Both the position numbers and the translations under genes were made by a program. From assembly GCA_037138335.1 (NCBI GenBank), contig JBAXIO010000001.1, forward strand, positions 1 through 64,000: a stretch of 64,000 nucleotides of DNA, in the 5' to 3' direction. The notes below the pieces were generated by a model, which had not been told where the DNA came from, ran no database searches, and worked only from the letters and a program-made list of their open reading frames with translations. Source of the stretch: CAIRDP01 sp037138335 (GTDB taxonomy: Bacteria; Bacteroidota; Bacteroidia; Bacteroidales; FEN-979). This document shows positions 18,937-27,133 of this stretch, one piece after another. The first letter of the stretch is position 1; each line of letters opens with the position of its first letter.

Positions 18937-21348
18937 CTATTTTCTGATCCTCATATTATAGAACGAACGGTATACGAAATACAATGCAATAACAAAGAAT
19001 ACGGCACCTATGTATGGGGCAACGCTGAAGAAATGCTCCGAAATTGCTATTTCCATTGCCAGGAGACCGAACAGGGTTGTAAATTTAATGATGGGGTTCA
19101 GGGCTACGGAAGAGGTATCTTTGAACGGGTCTCCAACCGTGTCGCCAACAACTGCAGCATCGTGAAGGGGTGTACCCTTTTCTTTCAGGTCGACTTCAAC
19201 CACCTTTTTTGCATTGTCCCAGGCGCCTCCGGCATTGGCCATGAACATAGCCTGGAATAATCCGAAGAAAGCAATGGAAACAAGGTAACTCACAAAAAAT
19301 GAAGCGGCCGGATAACGCAGGGGGTTTCCAGCAAGGAAATTGGTATCCTGGTACCCCGAAAGGAAAGCAATTGCCAGTGCGAAGGAGAAAATTGCAATAA
19401 AAATATTGAACATCCCCGTTTGCGCATACTGGGTGCAAATCTTGACGACTTCCTTCGAAGTTTCAACCGATGCCTTTTTCTCTGCATTTTCATCAAGGCG
19501 GATATTCTTCTTGATGTATTCCACGGCACGGTAAGCTCCTGTTGTAACAGCCTGGATGGATGCCCCGGTGAACCAGTAGATCACAGCGCCGCCCATGAGG
19601 AATCCAAGGATCGTATAAGGGTTAAGCACATTTAGGATCGCTTCGGGGGCAATACCGAATTTGTTCCTAATAAGAAGGATGAGTGAAAAGATCATGGTAG
19701 TTGCACCAACAACAGCAGTTCCGATAAGCACGGGTTTTGCCGTGGCTTTAAACGTATTCCCTGCGCCGTCATTGGCTTCAAGGTAATGCTTTGCATTTTC
19801 AAAATCGGGTTTGAAGCCGAAATCTTTCTGGATCTCGACAGTTACCGCATCCTTATGTTCTTCAATAAGTGAAAGTTCATAAACCGACTGTGCATTGTCG
19901 GTTACAGGGCCATAGCTATCAACTGCAATGGTAACCGGGCCCATGCCGAGGAAACCGAAAGCCACCAGGCCGAAAGCAAAGATTGCCGGGTAGATCATAA
20001 ATGCATCCAGCCCAAACTTGCTGGTAACATAAGCGATAAACATTAAAACAAGGAAAACCATGCCCTGCCAGAAGGCTGAGAAGTTTCCTGCAACAAGGCC
20101 TGAAAGTATGTTAAGGGAAGCTCCTCCTTCACGTGAAGCTGTAACAACTTCGTTGACGTGCCTTGATTTCGGGCTGGTGAAGATCTTTGTAAACTCAGGT
20201 ATTAATGCGGCGCCGAGGGTCCCGCAGCTGATGATAATCGAAAGTGTAAGCCATAGGTTGTTCTGCAGGTCCCCGATCATCCAGTAGCTTGCTGCAAAGG
20301 TTACGGCAATAGACAGGATTGAAGTGATCCAAACGAGGTTGGTTAGGGGGCGCTCAAAATCGATATCATCCTTATCCCCGTATTTGGCCTGGGAAAACAT
20401 CTTATTAATATAAAATGCAGTGATGGACGTGACGACCATCAGGATGCGCATCACAAAGATCCATGTCAGCAGCTGCTTCTGGTTTTCAACATCGCCAACA
20501 GCGAGAACGATAAATGAGATAAGGGCAACGCCGGTCACGCCGTAGGTTTCAAAACCGTCAGCTGTGGGTCCTACACTGTCGCCTGCATTGTCGCCTGTAC
20601 AATCGGCGATAACCCCGGGGTTCCTGGGATCGTCTTCTTTTATTTTGAAAACAACCTTCATCAGGTCGGATCCGATATCGGCAATCTTCGTAAAAATACC
20701 ACCGGCAATACGAAGTGCAGATGCCCCAAGTGATTCACCAATGGCAAAACCGATGAAACTGGCCCCGGCATAATCCCTGGGAACGAATACTAAAATAATA
20801 AGCATCATGATCAGCTCGACGCAGATCAGCATGACACCAATGCTCATCCCGGCATCAAGGGGGATATTCAACAGTTTGATCGGCTTTCTTTCAAGGGAGG
20901 CAAAGGCCATGCGACTGTTTGCCAGGGTATTCATCCTGATGCCAAACCATGCAACACTGTAGGAACCTAAGATACCAATAACTGTCCAGGAAAGGATCAG
21001 GATGACCCCCCCGAATGGCATGGCCTGCAGGAAACCAAAATAAAAAGCGATGCAGAGGCCGATGATCACAAACAGGACCACGAGAAACTTCCCCTGTTGC
21101 AACAGGTATGTCTTGCATGTCTCAAAAATAATCTGGGCCACATCAAGCATTGACTGGTGCGCTTTCAGCTTCCTGACTTTGGTAAACTGGTAATAACCGA
21201 ATAACATCCCCAGGATAATAATGACAAATCCAAACATCAGCAGGTTGTTCTGAGAGGATGACAGAGCGGGGATCTTGAGGTCTGCCTCGGAGGCAAACAT
21301 CGAAAATGGCAGCAATAAGGCCGCAAAAAGTATAGACAATCTTTTCAT
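18937..21348 (-). CDS. hppA: Membrane-bound ion-translocating pyrophosphatase
   Basis: Integral membrane pump that couples PPi hydrolysis to Na+ and/or H+ export. The 803 residues give about 16 membrane helices. Active-site segments: KIADIGSDLMK near 221, EDDPRNPGVIADCTGDNAGDS near 238-258, and DNAGGAWDNAKK plus GDTVGDPFKDT near the end. It is longer than the usual 650-730 residues, with an apparent signal-like start. The position that governs K+ need reads GNTFKAT (Lys534); Lys there is linked to K+-independent enzymes. Ion specificity cannot be settled by eye. A good promoter lies at 21375-21406. Confidence 0.95.
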   Translation of the reverse strand: MKRLSILFAALLLPFSMFASEADLKIPALSSSQNNLLMFGFVIIILGMLFGYYQFTKVRKLKAHQSMLDVAQIIFETCKTYLLQQGKFLVVLFVIIGLCIAFYFGFLQAMPFGGVILILSWTVIGILGSYSVAWFGIRMNTLANSRMAFASLERKPIKLLNIPLDAGMSIGVMLICVELIMMLIILVFVPRDYAGASFIGFAIGESLGASALRIAGGIFTKIADIGSDLMKVVFKIKEDDPRNPGVIADCTGDNAGDSVGPTADGFETYGVTGVALISFIVLAVGDVENQKQLLTWIFVMRILMVVTSITAFYINKMFSQAKYGDKDDIDFERPLTNLVWITSILSIAVTFAASYWMIGDLQNNLWLTLSIIISCGTLGAALIPEFTKIFTSPKSRHVNEVVTASREGGASLNILSGLVAGNFSAFWQGMVFLVLMFIAYVTSKFGLDAFMIYPAIFAFGLVAFGFLGMGPVTIAVDSYGPVTDNAQSVYELSLIEEHKDAVTVEIQKDFGFKPDFENAKHYLEANDGAGNTFKATAKPVLIGTAVVGATTMIFSLILLIRNKFGIAPEAILNVLNPYTILGFLMGGAVIYWFTGASIQAVTTGAYRAVEYIKKNIRLDENAEKKASVETSKEVVKICTQYAQTGMFNIFIAIFSFALAIAFLSGYQDTNFLAGNPLRYPAASFFVSYLVSIAFFGLFQAMFMANAGGAWDNAKKVVEVDLKEKGTPLHDAAVVGDTVGDPFKDTSSVALNPIIKFTTLFGLLAMEIAISEHFFSVAPYIGAVFFVIALYFVYRSFYNMRIRK

Positions 21349-21374
21349 ATGAAAAAAATTACATATTGTGACCC

Positions 21375-21406
21375 CAAATTTATAAAGGTTTTTTGAAACA
21401 ATCCAA
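21375..21406 (-). promoter_or_regulatory. hppA promoter
   Basis: On the minus strand TAAATTTG (21382-21375) fits TAnnTTTG, and TTG (21406-21404) lies 21 bases upstream as a -33 box. The -7 element ends 27 bases before the hppA ATG. Confidence 0.55.
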
Positions 21407-21459
21407 TTAAAAGATACTTTTTCATCAGGTATTTATTTTAAAATCCGGAAGAATAGGTG

Positions 21460-21467
21460 TAAGTTTG
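21460..21467 (+). promoter_or_regulatory. Promoter -7 element before nuclease-thyA-folA operon
   Basis: TAAGTTTG matches TAnnTTTG and ends 24 bases before the ATG at 21491. Only an A/T-rich stretch stands in the -33 position. Confidence 0.45.
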
Positions 21468-21490
21468 TACTACGAATCCAAGCCTGCCTG

Positions 21491-22087
21491 ATGGAGAAGA
21501 TCCGCCTTGAAATCATCGGAATGTCATATAGCCAGTCCCAGACCGGGGCCTATGCTCTTATTCTTGGCGAGAAAGACGGGAAACGCAGGCTCCCGATTAT
21601 TATCGGGGGTTTTGAAGCCCAGGCTATAGCCATTGAACTGGAAAAGATAAAAACCCCCAGGCCCCTTACACACGACCTCTTTAAATATTTTGCCGATGCA
21701 TTCGGCATTGAAGTGCGTGAGATAATTATCAACAAATTCCTGGAAGGGGTTTTTTATGCCCAGCTCGTCTGCAGCGACGGCAGCAGGGTGGAAGAAGTGG
21801 ATTCACGTACTTCCGATGCCATTGCCCTTGCCCTCAGGTTCAGCTGCCCCATATTTACCTATGAGGATATTATGAAAGCCGCTTCCATCATGGTGGAAGA
21901 GGATTCGGAGGCATCTGCCCCGGTGAACCCGGAAGCTCCTCCCAGGATATCCGCCAAAAAGGAATTTGCAGAACAGTCTGCTGCCGAGCTTAAAGAGTTA
22001 TTGCAGGCGGCTATAGTGAACGAGGAATATGAAAAAGCTTCCCGGATCAGGGATGAGTTGAACCGCCGTAACAAGACCAGGAAATAG
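21491..22087 (+). CDS. Bifunctional nuclease family protein with UVR motif
   Basis: 198 residues in two parts. Residues 1-130 match the bifunctional nuclease (DUF151) domain: GMSYSQSQTGAYALILGEKDG, RLPIIIGGFEAQAIAIELE, RPLTHDLFKYFADAFG and SRTSDAIALALRF. The last 35 residues form a UvrB/UvrC-type helical hairpin (ELKELLQAAIVNEEYEKASRIRDEL). Bacterial members are associated with nuclease activity in vitro; physiological role is unsettled. It heads a packed plus-strand operon with thyA 3 bases downstream, then folA. Confidence 0.88.
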   Translation: MEKIRLEIIGMSYSQSQTGAYALILGEKDGKRRLPIIIGGFEAQAIAIELEKIKTPRPLTHDLFKYFADAFGIEVREIIINKFLEGVFYAQLVCSDGSRVEEVDSRTSDAIALALRFSCPIFTYEDIMKAASIMVEEDSEASAPVNPEAPPRISAKKEFAEQSAAELKELLQAAIVNEEYEKASRIRDELNRRNKTRK

Positions 22088-22090
22088 AAC

Positions 22091-22885
22091 ATGCAACAAT
22101 ATCTTAGCCTCCTTGATTATGCATTGAAAAACGGGGTGAAAAAGGAAGACCGCACAGGTACGGGGACGCTCAGTGTTTTCGGTTACCAGATGCGGTTCAA
22201 CCTGGCCGAAGGTTTCCCCATGATGACCACAAAGAAACTCCACCTTCGCTCTATTATTCACGAATTGTTATGGTTCCTTCAGGGTGCGACAAACCTTAAA
22301 TACCTGCACGAGAACAAGGTTACGATTTGGGACGAATGGGCTAAACCCGATGGTGAGCTGGGCCCGGTTTACGGCTACCAGTGGCGTTTCTGGCCCAAAC
22401 ATGACGGCACGCATATCGACCAGATCAGCAATGTCGTTCAGTCAATCCAAACTAACCCCGATTCACGCCGTCATATTGTAAGCGCATGGAATGTGGGGCA
22501 ACTCGACCTCATGGCCCTGCCCCCCTGCCACCTGATGTTCCAGTTCTATGTTGCCAACGGCAAACTTTCATGCCAGATGTACCAGCGATCCTGCGACATC
22601 TTCCTTGGCGTACCCTTTAACATCGCTTCATATGCCCTTCTGCTTATGATGATGGCACAGGTCACAGGGCTTGAACCTGGAGAATTTGTGCATACTCTTG
22701 GCGACGCCCATATTTACCTCAACCATCAGGATCAGGTTAAACTTCAGTTGACAAGGACCCCGTTCCCCCTTCCGAAAATGAATATAAACCGGGAAGTGAA
22801 AAATATTTTCGACTTCAAATTTGAAGACTTTACCCTTAGCGATTACCAGTCACACCCGCATATAAAAGGTGAAATTTCTGTTTAA
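22091..22885 (+). CDS. thyA: Thymidylate synthase
   Basis: Methylates dUMP with methylene-tetrahydrofolate, producing dTMP and dihydrofolate. 264 residues, exactly the compact ThyA size. Motifs: DRTGTGTLSVFGYQMRFNL, the catalytic Cys in ALPPCHLMFQFYV, QRSCDIFLGVPFNIASYALL and LGDAHIYLNHQDQ. Three bases separate it from the upstream nuclease gene and nine from folA, whose product regenerates tetrahydrofolate, so the pair is functionally coupled. Confidence 0.98.
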   Translation: MQQYLSLLDYALKNGVKKEDRTGTGTLSVFGYQMRFNLAEGFPMMTTKKLHLRSIIHELLWFLQGATNLKYLHENKVTIWDEWAKPDGELGPVYGYQWRFWPKHDGTHIDQISNVVQSIQTNPDSRRHIVSAWNVGQLDLMALPPCHLMFQFYVANGKLSCQMYQRSCDIFLGVPFNIASYALLLMMMAQVTGLEPGEFVHTLGDAHIYLNHQDQVKLQLTRTPFPLPKMNINREVKNIFDFKFEDFTLSDYQSHPHIKGEISV

Positions 22886-22894
22886 TTTTGTACC

Positions 22895-23383
22895 ATGCTT
22901 TCAATCATTGTGGCAATAGCCGAAAACCTGGCCATAGGCAAGGATAATGACCTCCTCTGGCATATCCCGGAGGACCTGAAGCGCTTTAAACAAATTACGT
23001 TAGGGCATACAATCATTATGGGTAAAAAAACATTTTATTCCCTGCCCAGACGCCCCCTGCCGAATCGGAAAAGCCTTGTAATTACAGATATCCCCGGCGA
23101 GATCATTGAAGGATGTATCATGGCCTATTCAATAGAAGATGCCGTGGCTAAATGCAACAAGGAGGAGGAAAATTTTATTATCGGGGGCGCCTCGGTATAC
23201 AGGCAGTTCCTCCCTTTAGCAAAGCGCCTCTACCTCACAAGGGTCAGGAAACCTTTTGATGGTGATGTTTTCTTCCCTGAAATTGATTACTCCCAATGGA
23301 ACCTGGTGTCCAAGGAAGATTTCCCGCTTGATGCAGGCCTTGGTTTTGCATTCTCTTATGAGAACTACGAACGTAAGGGATGA
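22895..23383 (+). CDS. folA: Dihydrofolate reductase
   Basis: Reduces dihydrofolate made by ThyA. 162 residues with the standard landmarks: IVAIAENLAIGKDNDLLWHIPEDLKRFK (substrate-binding Asp in PEDLKRFK), HTIIMGKKTFYSLP, PLPNRKSLVITD and FIIGGASVYRQFLPLA. The C-terminal strand ends in FAFSYENYER. The stop overlaps the start of the next gene by 4 bases (ATGA). Confidence 0.97.
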   Translation: MLSIIVAIAENLAIGKDNDLLWHIPEDLKRFKQITLGHTIIMGKKTFYSLPRRPLPNRKSLVITDIPGEIIEGCIMAYSIEDAVAKCNKEEENFIIGGASVYRQFLPLAKRLYLTRVRKPFDGDVFFPEIDYSQWNLVSKEDFPLDAGLGFAFSYENYERKG

Positions 23384-24234
23384 AAAAAAACGTAAATAAA
23401 GGTATCGTTTATACAGGTATGGTTTTGTCGGCTGTAATTTTGCTTTCGGCTGCCACCGGATGCAAAAAGCAAAATTCCACCTTCGATCTGAGCCCTGATG
23501 TGAATGTTGCCGATGATATCGTGTTTGCCGAACGGGGCCTGTCCCATACCTTCAACCTGCTGCTAAAAGCAAACCTTGACTCCGGCATCATGCAAATGGG
23601 TGCGGGAACCATCGATAAGGCCCTGGTATATTACAGCAGATCGTCAAATCGCTTCACCTTTTATTATCAGAATAAATACTGTGCCGACAGTGTCTTGAGG
23701 AACGGAAATATCATAGTCACCCTTACAGGCAGGTTCTTTACATCAGGTACGGCAGCCACCGTGGTATTCCAGAAATATTCTGAGGATTCGCGGGAGTTCA
23801 TCGGCGGTGACAAGCTTTACAACTCAGGTATGATGATAGGAGGCAACGGTGCGTATAACTCTACCATCGACAGCCTGCTTATTGTCAAAGATTCGCTTCA
23901 CACGACGGTATGGAATTCATTACTGGATTATCACCTTCCTCCCGTTCTTAAGATGCTGCCCGACAGCCTTGCCCCTGTTACCATTACCGGATCAGCAAAC
24001 GGCATATCCTCAGGCACATATGCTTTCTCATTTCAGATCAGCACCCCTCTGGTGAATGATATTTATTGCCCCTGGATACGACAGGGCATCATGCAGTTAT
24101 CAGTGCCGTCATCTGATGTTGCATCAGGTACCATTGAATATATGAACAAGGACAGGTGCAATAACAGGGTCACATATAATTTTAATGGTACCGTTATTAA
24201 CTGGTGGATTATCAGGAAGAAATTAAGCTACTAG
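23380..24234 (+). CDS. Putative lipoprotein, unknown function
   Basis: 284 residues, not recognised as a named family. The start is MKKNVNKGIVYTGMVLSAVI, followed by LLSAATGCKK, a lipoprotein signal with Cys near residue 28, so the protein is probably anchored in the envelope. The rest is rich in Ser, Thr, Asn and beta-prone segments without cysteine clusters or catalytic motifs. It overlaps the folA stop by 4 bases and so is translationally coupled to it, but no link to folate metabolism is apparent. It ends 6 bases from the convergent gene at 24241. Confidence 0.7.
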   Translation: MKKNVNKGIVYTGMVLSAVILLSAATGCKKQNSTFDLSPDVNVADDIVFAERGLSHTFNLLLKANLDSGIMQMGAGTIDKALVYYSRSSNRFTFYYQNKYCADSVLRNGNIIVTLTGRFFTSGTAATVVFQKYSEDSREFIGGDKLYNSGMMIGGNGAYNSTIDSLLIVKDSLHTTVWNSLLDYHLPPVLKMLPDSLAPVTITGSANGISSGTYAFSFQISTPLVNDIYCPWIRQGIMQLSVPSSDVASGTIEYMNKDRCNNRVTYNFNGTVINWWIIRKKLSY

Positions 24235-24240
24235 GGGGTA

Positions 24241-25533
24241 TCAGGTCTTCCTCTTTTCTTTTTTCGCTGCGGGGAACAGTACATTATTTAAAATAAGGCG
24301 GTACCCTGGTGAATTGGGGTGCAGGTTAAGATCTGTTGGAGGATCCCCGACAAGGTGCTGGTAGTCTTCGGGATCATGGCCTCCGAGGAATGTCCATGTG
24401 CCTTTCCCGAAATCTCCGTGTATATACCTGGCCTCCCCAAGAGACTTGTTTTCGCCAAGTATCAGTACACTCGTTTTTACATATTTTTCATTAAATGCAG
24501 TAGTCTGTCCCATGAACCCGTGAATAAGCGATTCGTGGTCCTGGCAAAGCATGCTTGGCACCGGATCCCATTTGGCTGAGAATTCGAAGAGGGAGAATAA
24601 ATCATTATTCCAGTTCAGGTTTTTAGGCCTGCTGTCTGTGACGTCTATCGATGAGATCTCATATTCATAAGGATTATGCACAAGGCTGAAATCCTGGAAA
24701 GCGAAGCATTTACCGAAGTCCAGTTTGCTGTCGGCCGACTGGTCCATCGGGTCCCCGTCAAACATCACGTCACAGATGTCAAGGCCTTCGGCCGACAATG
24801 CGACATCATAGCTGTCGGGTGCTGAACACATGGAGAAAAGATATCCGCCCCCTGCAACGAAGTCCCTTATATTCTTTGCAACAGCAAGTTTCATCTGTGA
24901 GACTTTCGCATACCCTAGTTTGTGTGCCGATTCCTCCTGGAGCTGGACATCTTCGGCATACCATGGGAAATTCTTATAGGCGGCCCAGAACTTGCCGTAC
25001 TGCCCTGTGAAATCCTCATGATGCATATGGAGCCAGTCATACAATGGCAGCAGCCCGGTAAGGACTTCTTCATCATAAATTATAGTGTAAGGGATCTCGG
25101 CATAAGTGAGCACAAGAGTTACTGCATCATCCCAGGGCCTTTTATTTTTTGGTGAATACACTGCAATTTTGGGGGCTTTGTGAAGCTTGATCCTTTCCAT
25201 ATTAACCTGGGGGTCGGCAATCTCCTGAAGTATTGCATCAGCCTGGGCATCGGCAAGGGCCTGGCTGGTGACCCCGCGAACATTACATTCATTTTCAACC
25301 TGCTTGCTGTACTGGATCAGGAAGCTTCCTCCCCTGTAGTTCAACAGCCAGTCAACTTCCACTTCCTTCTCCAAAACCCAGAATGCAATTCCATATGCCT
25401 TAAGGTGGTTTTTCTGTGTATCATCCATTGGCAAAAGCAGGTATGCTGCCCTCAGCGGGGTAGTTGACAAAAGAAAAAAAGCGAAAAGAATAAGGCTGTT
25501 TCTAAAACGGCATATCCGGCTGGTCATGGTCAT
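24241..25533 (-). CDS. Secreted conserved protein (family often named asparagine synthetase B)
   Basis: About 430 residues. A signal peptide (RFRNSLILFAFFLLSTTPLRA) precedes AYLLLPMDDTQKNHLKAYG. I recall this conserved Bacteroidota family being labelled asparagine synthetase B in databases, yet no synthetase motif (N-terminal Cys, SGGLDSS) is present. The middle has IAVYSPKNKRPWDDAVTLVL and later VAGGGYLFSMCSAPDSYD, suggestive of a class I glutamine amidotransferase-like fold. The 5' end overlaps the dnaB 3' end; the ORF can be opened further into dnaB, but the signal peptide fixes the start at ATG 25533 or 25527. Confidence 0.75.
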   Translation of the reverse strand: MTMTSRICRFRNSLILFAFFLLSTTPLRAAYLLLPMDDTQKNHLKAYGIAFWVLEKEVEVDWLLNYRGGSFLIQYSKQVENECNVRGVTSQALADAQADAILQEIADPQVNMERIKLHKAPKIAVYSPKNKRPWDDAVTLVLTYAEIPYTIIYDEEVLTGLLPLYDWLHMHHEDFTGQYGKFWAAYKNFPWYAEDVQLQEESAHKLGYAKVSQMKLAVAKNIRDFVAGGGYLFSMCSAPDSYDVALSAEGLDICDVMFDGDPMDQSADSKLDFGKCFAFQDFSLVHNPYEYEISSIDVTDSRPKNLNWNNDLFSLFEFSAKWDPVPSMLCQDHESLIHGFMGQTTAFNEKYVKTSVLILGENKSLGEARYIHGDFGKGTWTFLGGHDPEDYQHLVGDPPTDLNLHPNSPGYRLILNNVLFPAAKKEKRKT

Positions 25534-27070
25534 CCATTTTCGACATGATGGTGCGGGTGCGCACTGAACCATCAAACGATGTATTGGCCGAAATAGTATT
25601 CGCTGCAGCATACTCCTGCTCCGTATCGGCAAACTTGGCAAATTTGGAGATGAACTTCAGGGGGATATCCTTCAGGGGGCCGTTACGGTTCTTGGCAATG
25701 CTGACTTCGGCTGCGCCGGATGTAGAATCTCCGTGTTCGTCAACATCGATTTTATAATATTCAGGACGGTATATGAACATGACCATGTCGGCATCCTGTT
25801 CAATAGAACCTGATTCGCGAAGGTCAGAAAGTATGGGTTTTGCAGCGGCGGACCTTTTTTCGGGTGCACGGCTTAGCTGGGAAAGAGCAATTACAGGAAT
25901 GTCGAGCTCCTTGGCAAGGCTTTTTAACCCCCTGGAAATACTGCTGATTTCCTGTTCCCTGTTCCCCTTGGTCTCATGGCCTCCCTGCATCAGCTGAAGA
26001 TAATCCACAACGATCAGCTGAATGTTATGCCTTGCTTTAAGTCTCCTTGATTTAGCACGGAGGTCGAATATTGACAGGGCCGCAGTGTCGTCAAGATATA
26101 TCGGTGCATCCAGGAGGTCCTTGATCTTGACATTAAGCTGTTTCCACTCATATTCTTCCATCGTCCCCTTGCGTAGTTTTTCCTGCGGGATTTCAGTTTC
26201 GGATGAGATCAAACGTGTAACCAATTGGACCGCCGACATTTCAAGGGAAAAAACGGCAACGGGTTTTTTAAAATCAATAGCCGCATTCCTCGCCATGGTC
26301 AGGGCGAAAGCGGTTTTACCCATACCGGGGCGTGATGCAATGATGATAAGGTCAGATTTCTGCCAGCCGGATGTGATCCGGTCGAGTTCGGTAAACCCGG
26401 AACCTACCCCCCGGAGTGAGCCCTCATGGCCGCGGGCGGCAGTGATCTCACGGATAGCCTCTTTAATAATAGATTGCATATCCATGTATGTCTTGCCAAT
26501 ACTGCTTTCGCTTATCGAAAACAAACCGGTCTCGGCCTTGTCAAGCAGGTCGAAAACATCGGTTGAATCTTCATAGGCATCCTTGATGATCTCCGAAGAG
26601 ATCCTGATAAGTTCCCTTTGTATATATTTCTGAAGAATGATCCTGGCGTGAAACTCAATATTCGCGGCAGAGGCAACCCTGTTGGTAAGGTTTGTGATAT
26701 AATAGGCGCCTCCTACAATATCCAGTTCCCCTGCCTGCCTGAGGTCTTCGGTCACTGTTAGAATATCGACAGGCTGGTTGCTGCCGTAAAGCCTGTGGAT
26801 GGCAGAATATATTTTCTGGTGCTGCTCCTTGTAGAATACTTCAGGCTTCAGGATCTCAATAACTTCAGCCAGCTTATCATTCTCGAGCATCATGGCTCCA
26901 AGTACCGCTTCCTCAAGGTCAACGGCCTGGGGAGGGACTTTCCCATGTTCGAAAAAGGTATCCGGTACAGTGCCCGGGTTACTTCTCCTGCGCAATCCCC
27001 TCGATTGATCTTTATTTGCCTGGCCTTCGGCCATGCTTCCCTTGTTCTGACTGCTCCCTCTTTCTTCCAT
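25502..27070 (-). CDS. dnaB: Replicative DNA helicase DnaB
   Basis: Hexameric helicase at the replication fork, 522 residues. The N-terminal domain begins PPQAVDLEEAVLGAMML; the RecA-like core has Walker A ASRPGMGKTAFAL, then VAVFSLEMSAVQLVTRL, LIVVDYLQLMQGG, DIPVIALSQLSRAPEKR and DLRESGSIEQDADMVMFIYR. The first 30 residues are a Gly/Ser/Arg-rich unstructured extension. No intein or insertion is present. The 3' end overlaps the secreted protein gene downstream by about 32 bases. Confidence 0.97.
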   Translation of the reverse strand: MEERGSSQNKGSMAEGQANKDQSRGLRRRSNPGTVPDTFFEHGKVPPQAVDLEEAVLGAMMLENDKLAEVIEILKPEVFYKEQHQKIYSAIHRLYGSNQPVDILTVTEDLRQAGELDIVGGAYYITNLTNRVASAANIEFHARIILQKYIQRELIRISSEIIKDAYEDSTDVFDLLDKAETGLFSISESSIGKTYMDMQSIIKEAIREITAARGHEGSLRGVGSGFTELDRITSGWQKSDLIIIASRPGMGKTAFALTMARNAAIDFKKPVAVFSLEMSAVQLVTRLISSETEIPQEKLRKGTMEEYEWKQLNVKIKDLLDAPIYLDDTAALSIFDLRAKSRRLKARHNIQLIVVDYLQLMQGGHETKGNREQEISSISRGLKSLAKELDIPVIALSQLSRAPEKRSAAAKPILSDLRESGSIEQDADMVMFIYRPEYYKIDVDEHGDSTSGAAEVSIAKNRNGPLKDIPLKFISKFAKFADTEQEYAAANTISANTSFDGSVRTRTIMSKMDDHDQPDMPF

Positions 27071-27074
27071 CCGC

Positions 27075-27082
27075 CAAAAATA
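27075..27082 (-). promoter_or_regulatory. Promoter -7 element abutting dnaB start
   Basis: Minus-strand TATTTTTG matches TAnnTTTG and ends only 5 bases before the dnaB ATG at 27070. If used, the transcript would start at or next to the start codon. No -33 box is evident. Confidence 0.35.
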
Positions 27083-27133
27083 CTATGAAACTCAAAGATG
27101 TAGGCCTATTCACACAGAATTAGTTTTCAACAA

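Noticed and set aside
25534..25641. Longer start of the secreted protein inside dnaB
   Set aside because: The signal peptide begins only after ATG 25533/25527, and the extra stretch is the other frame of dnaB.
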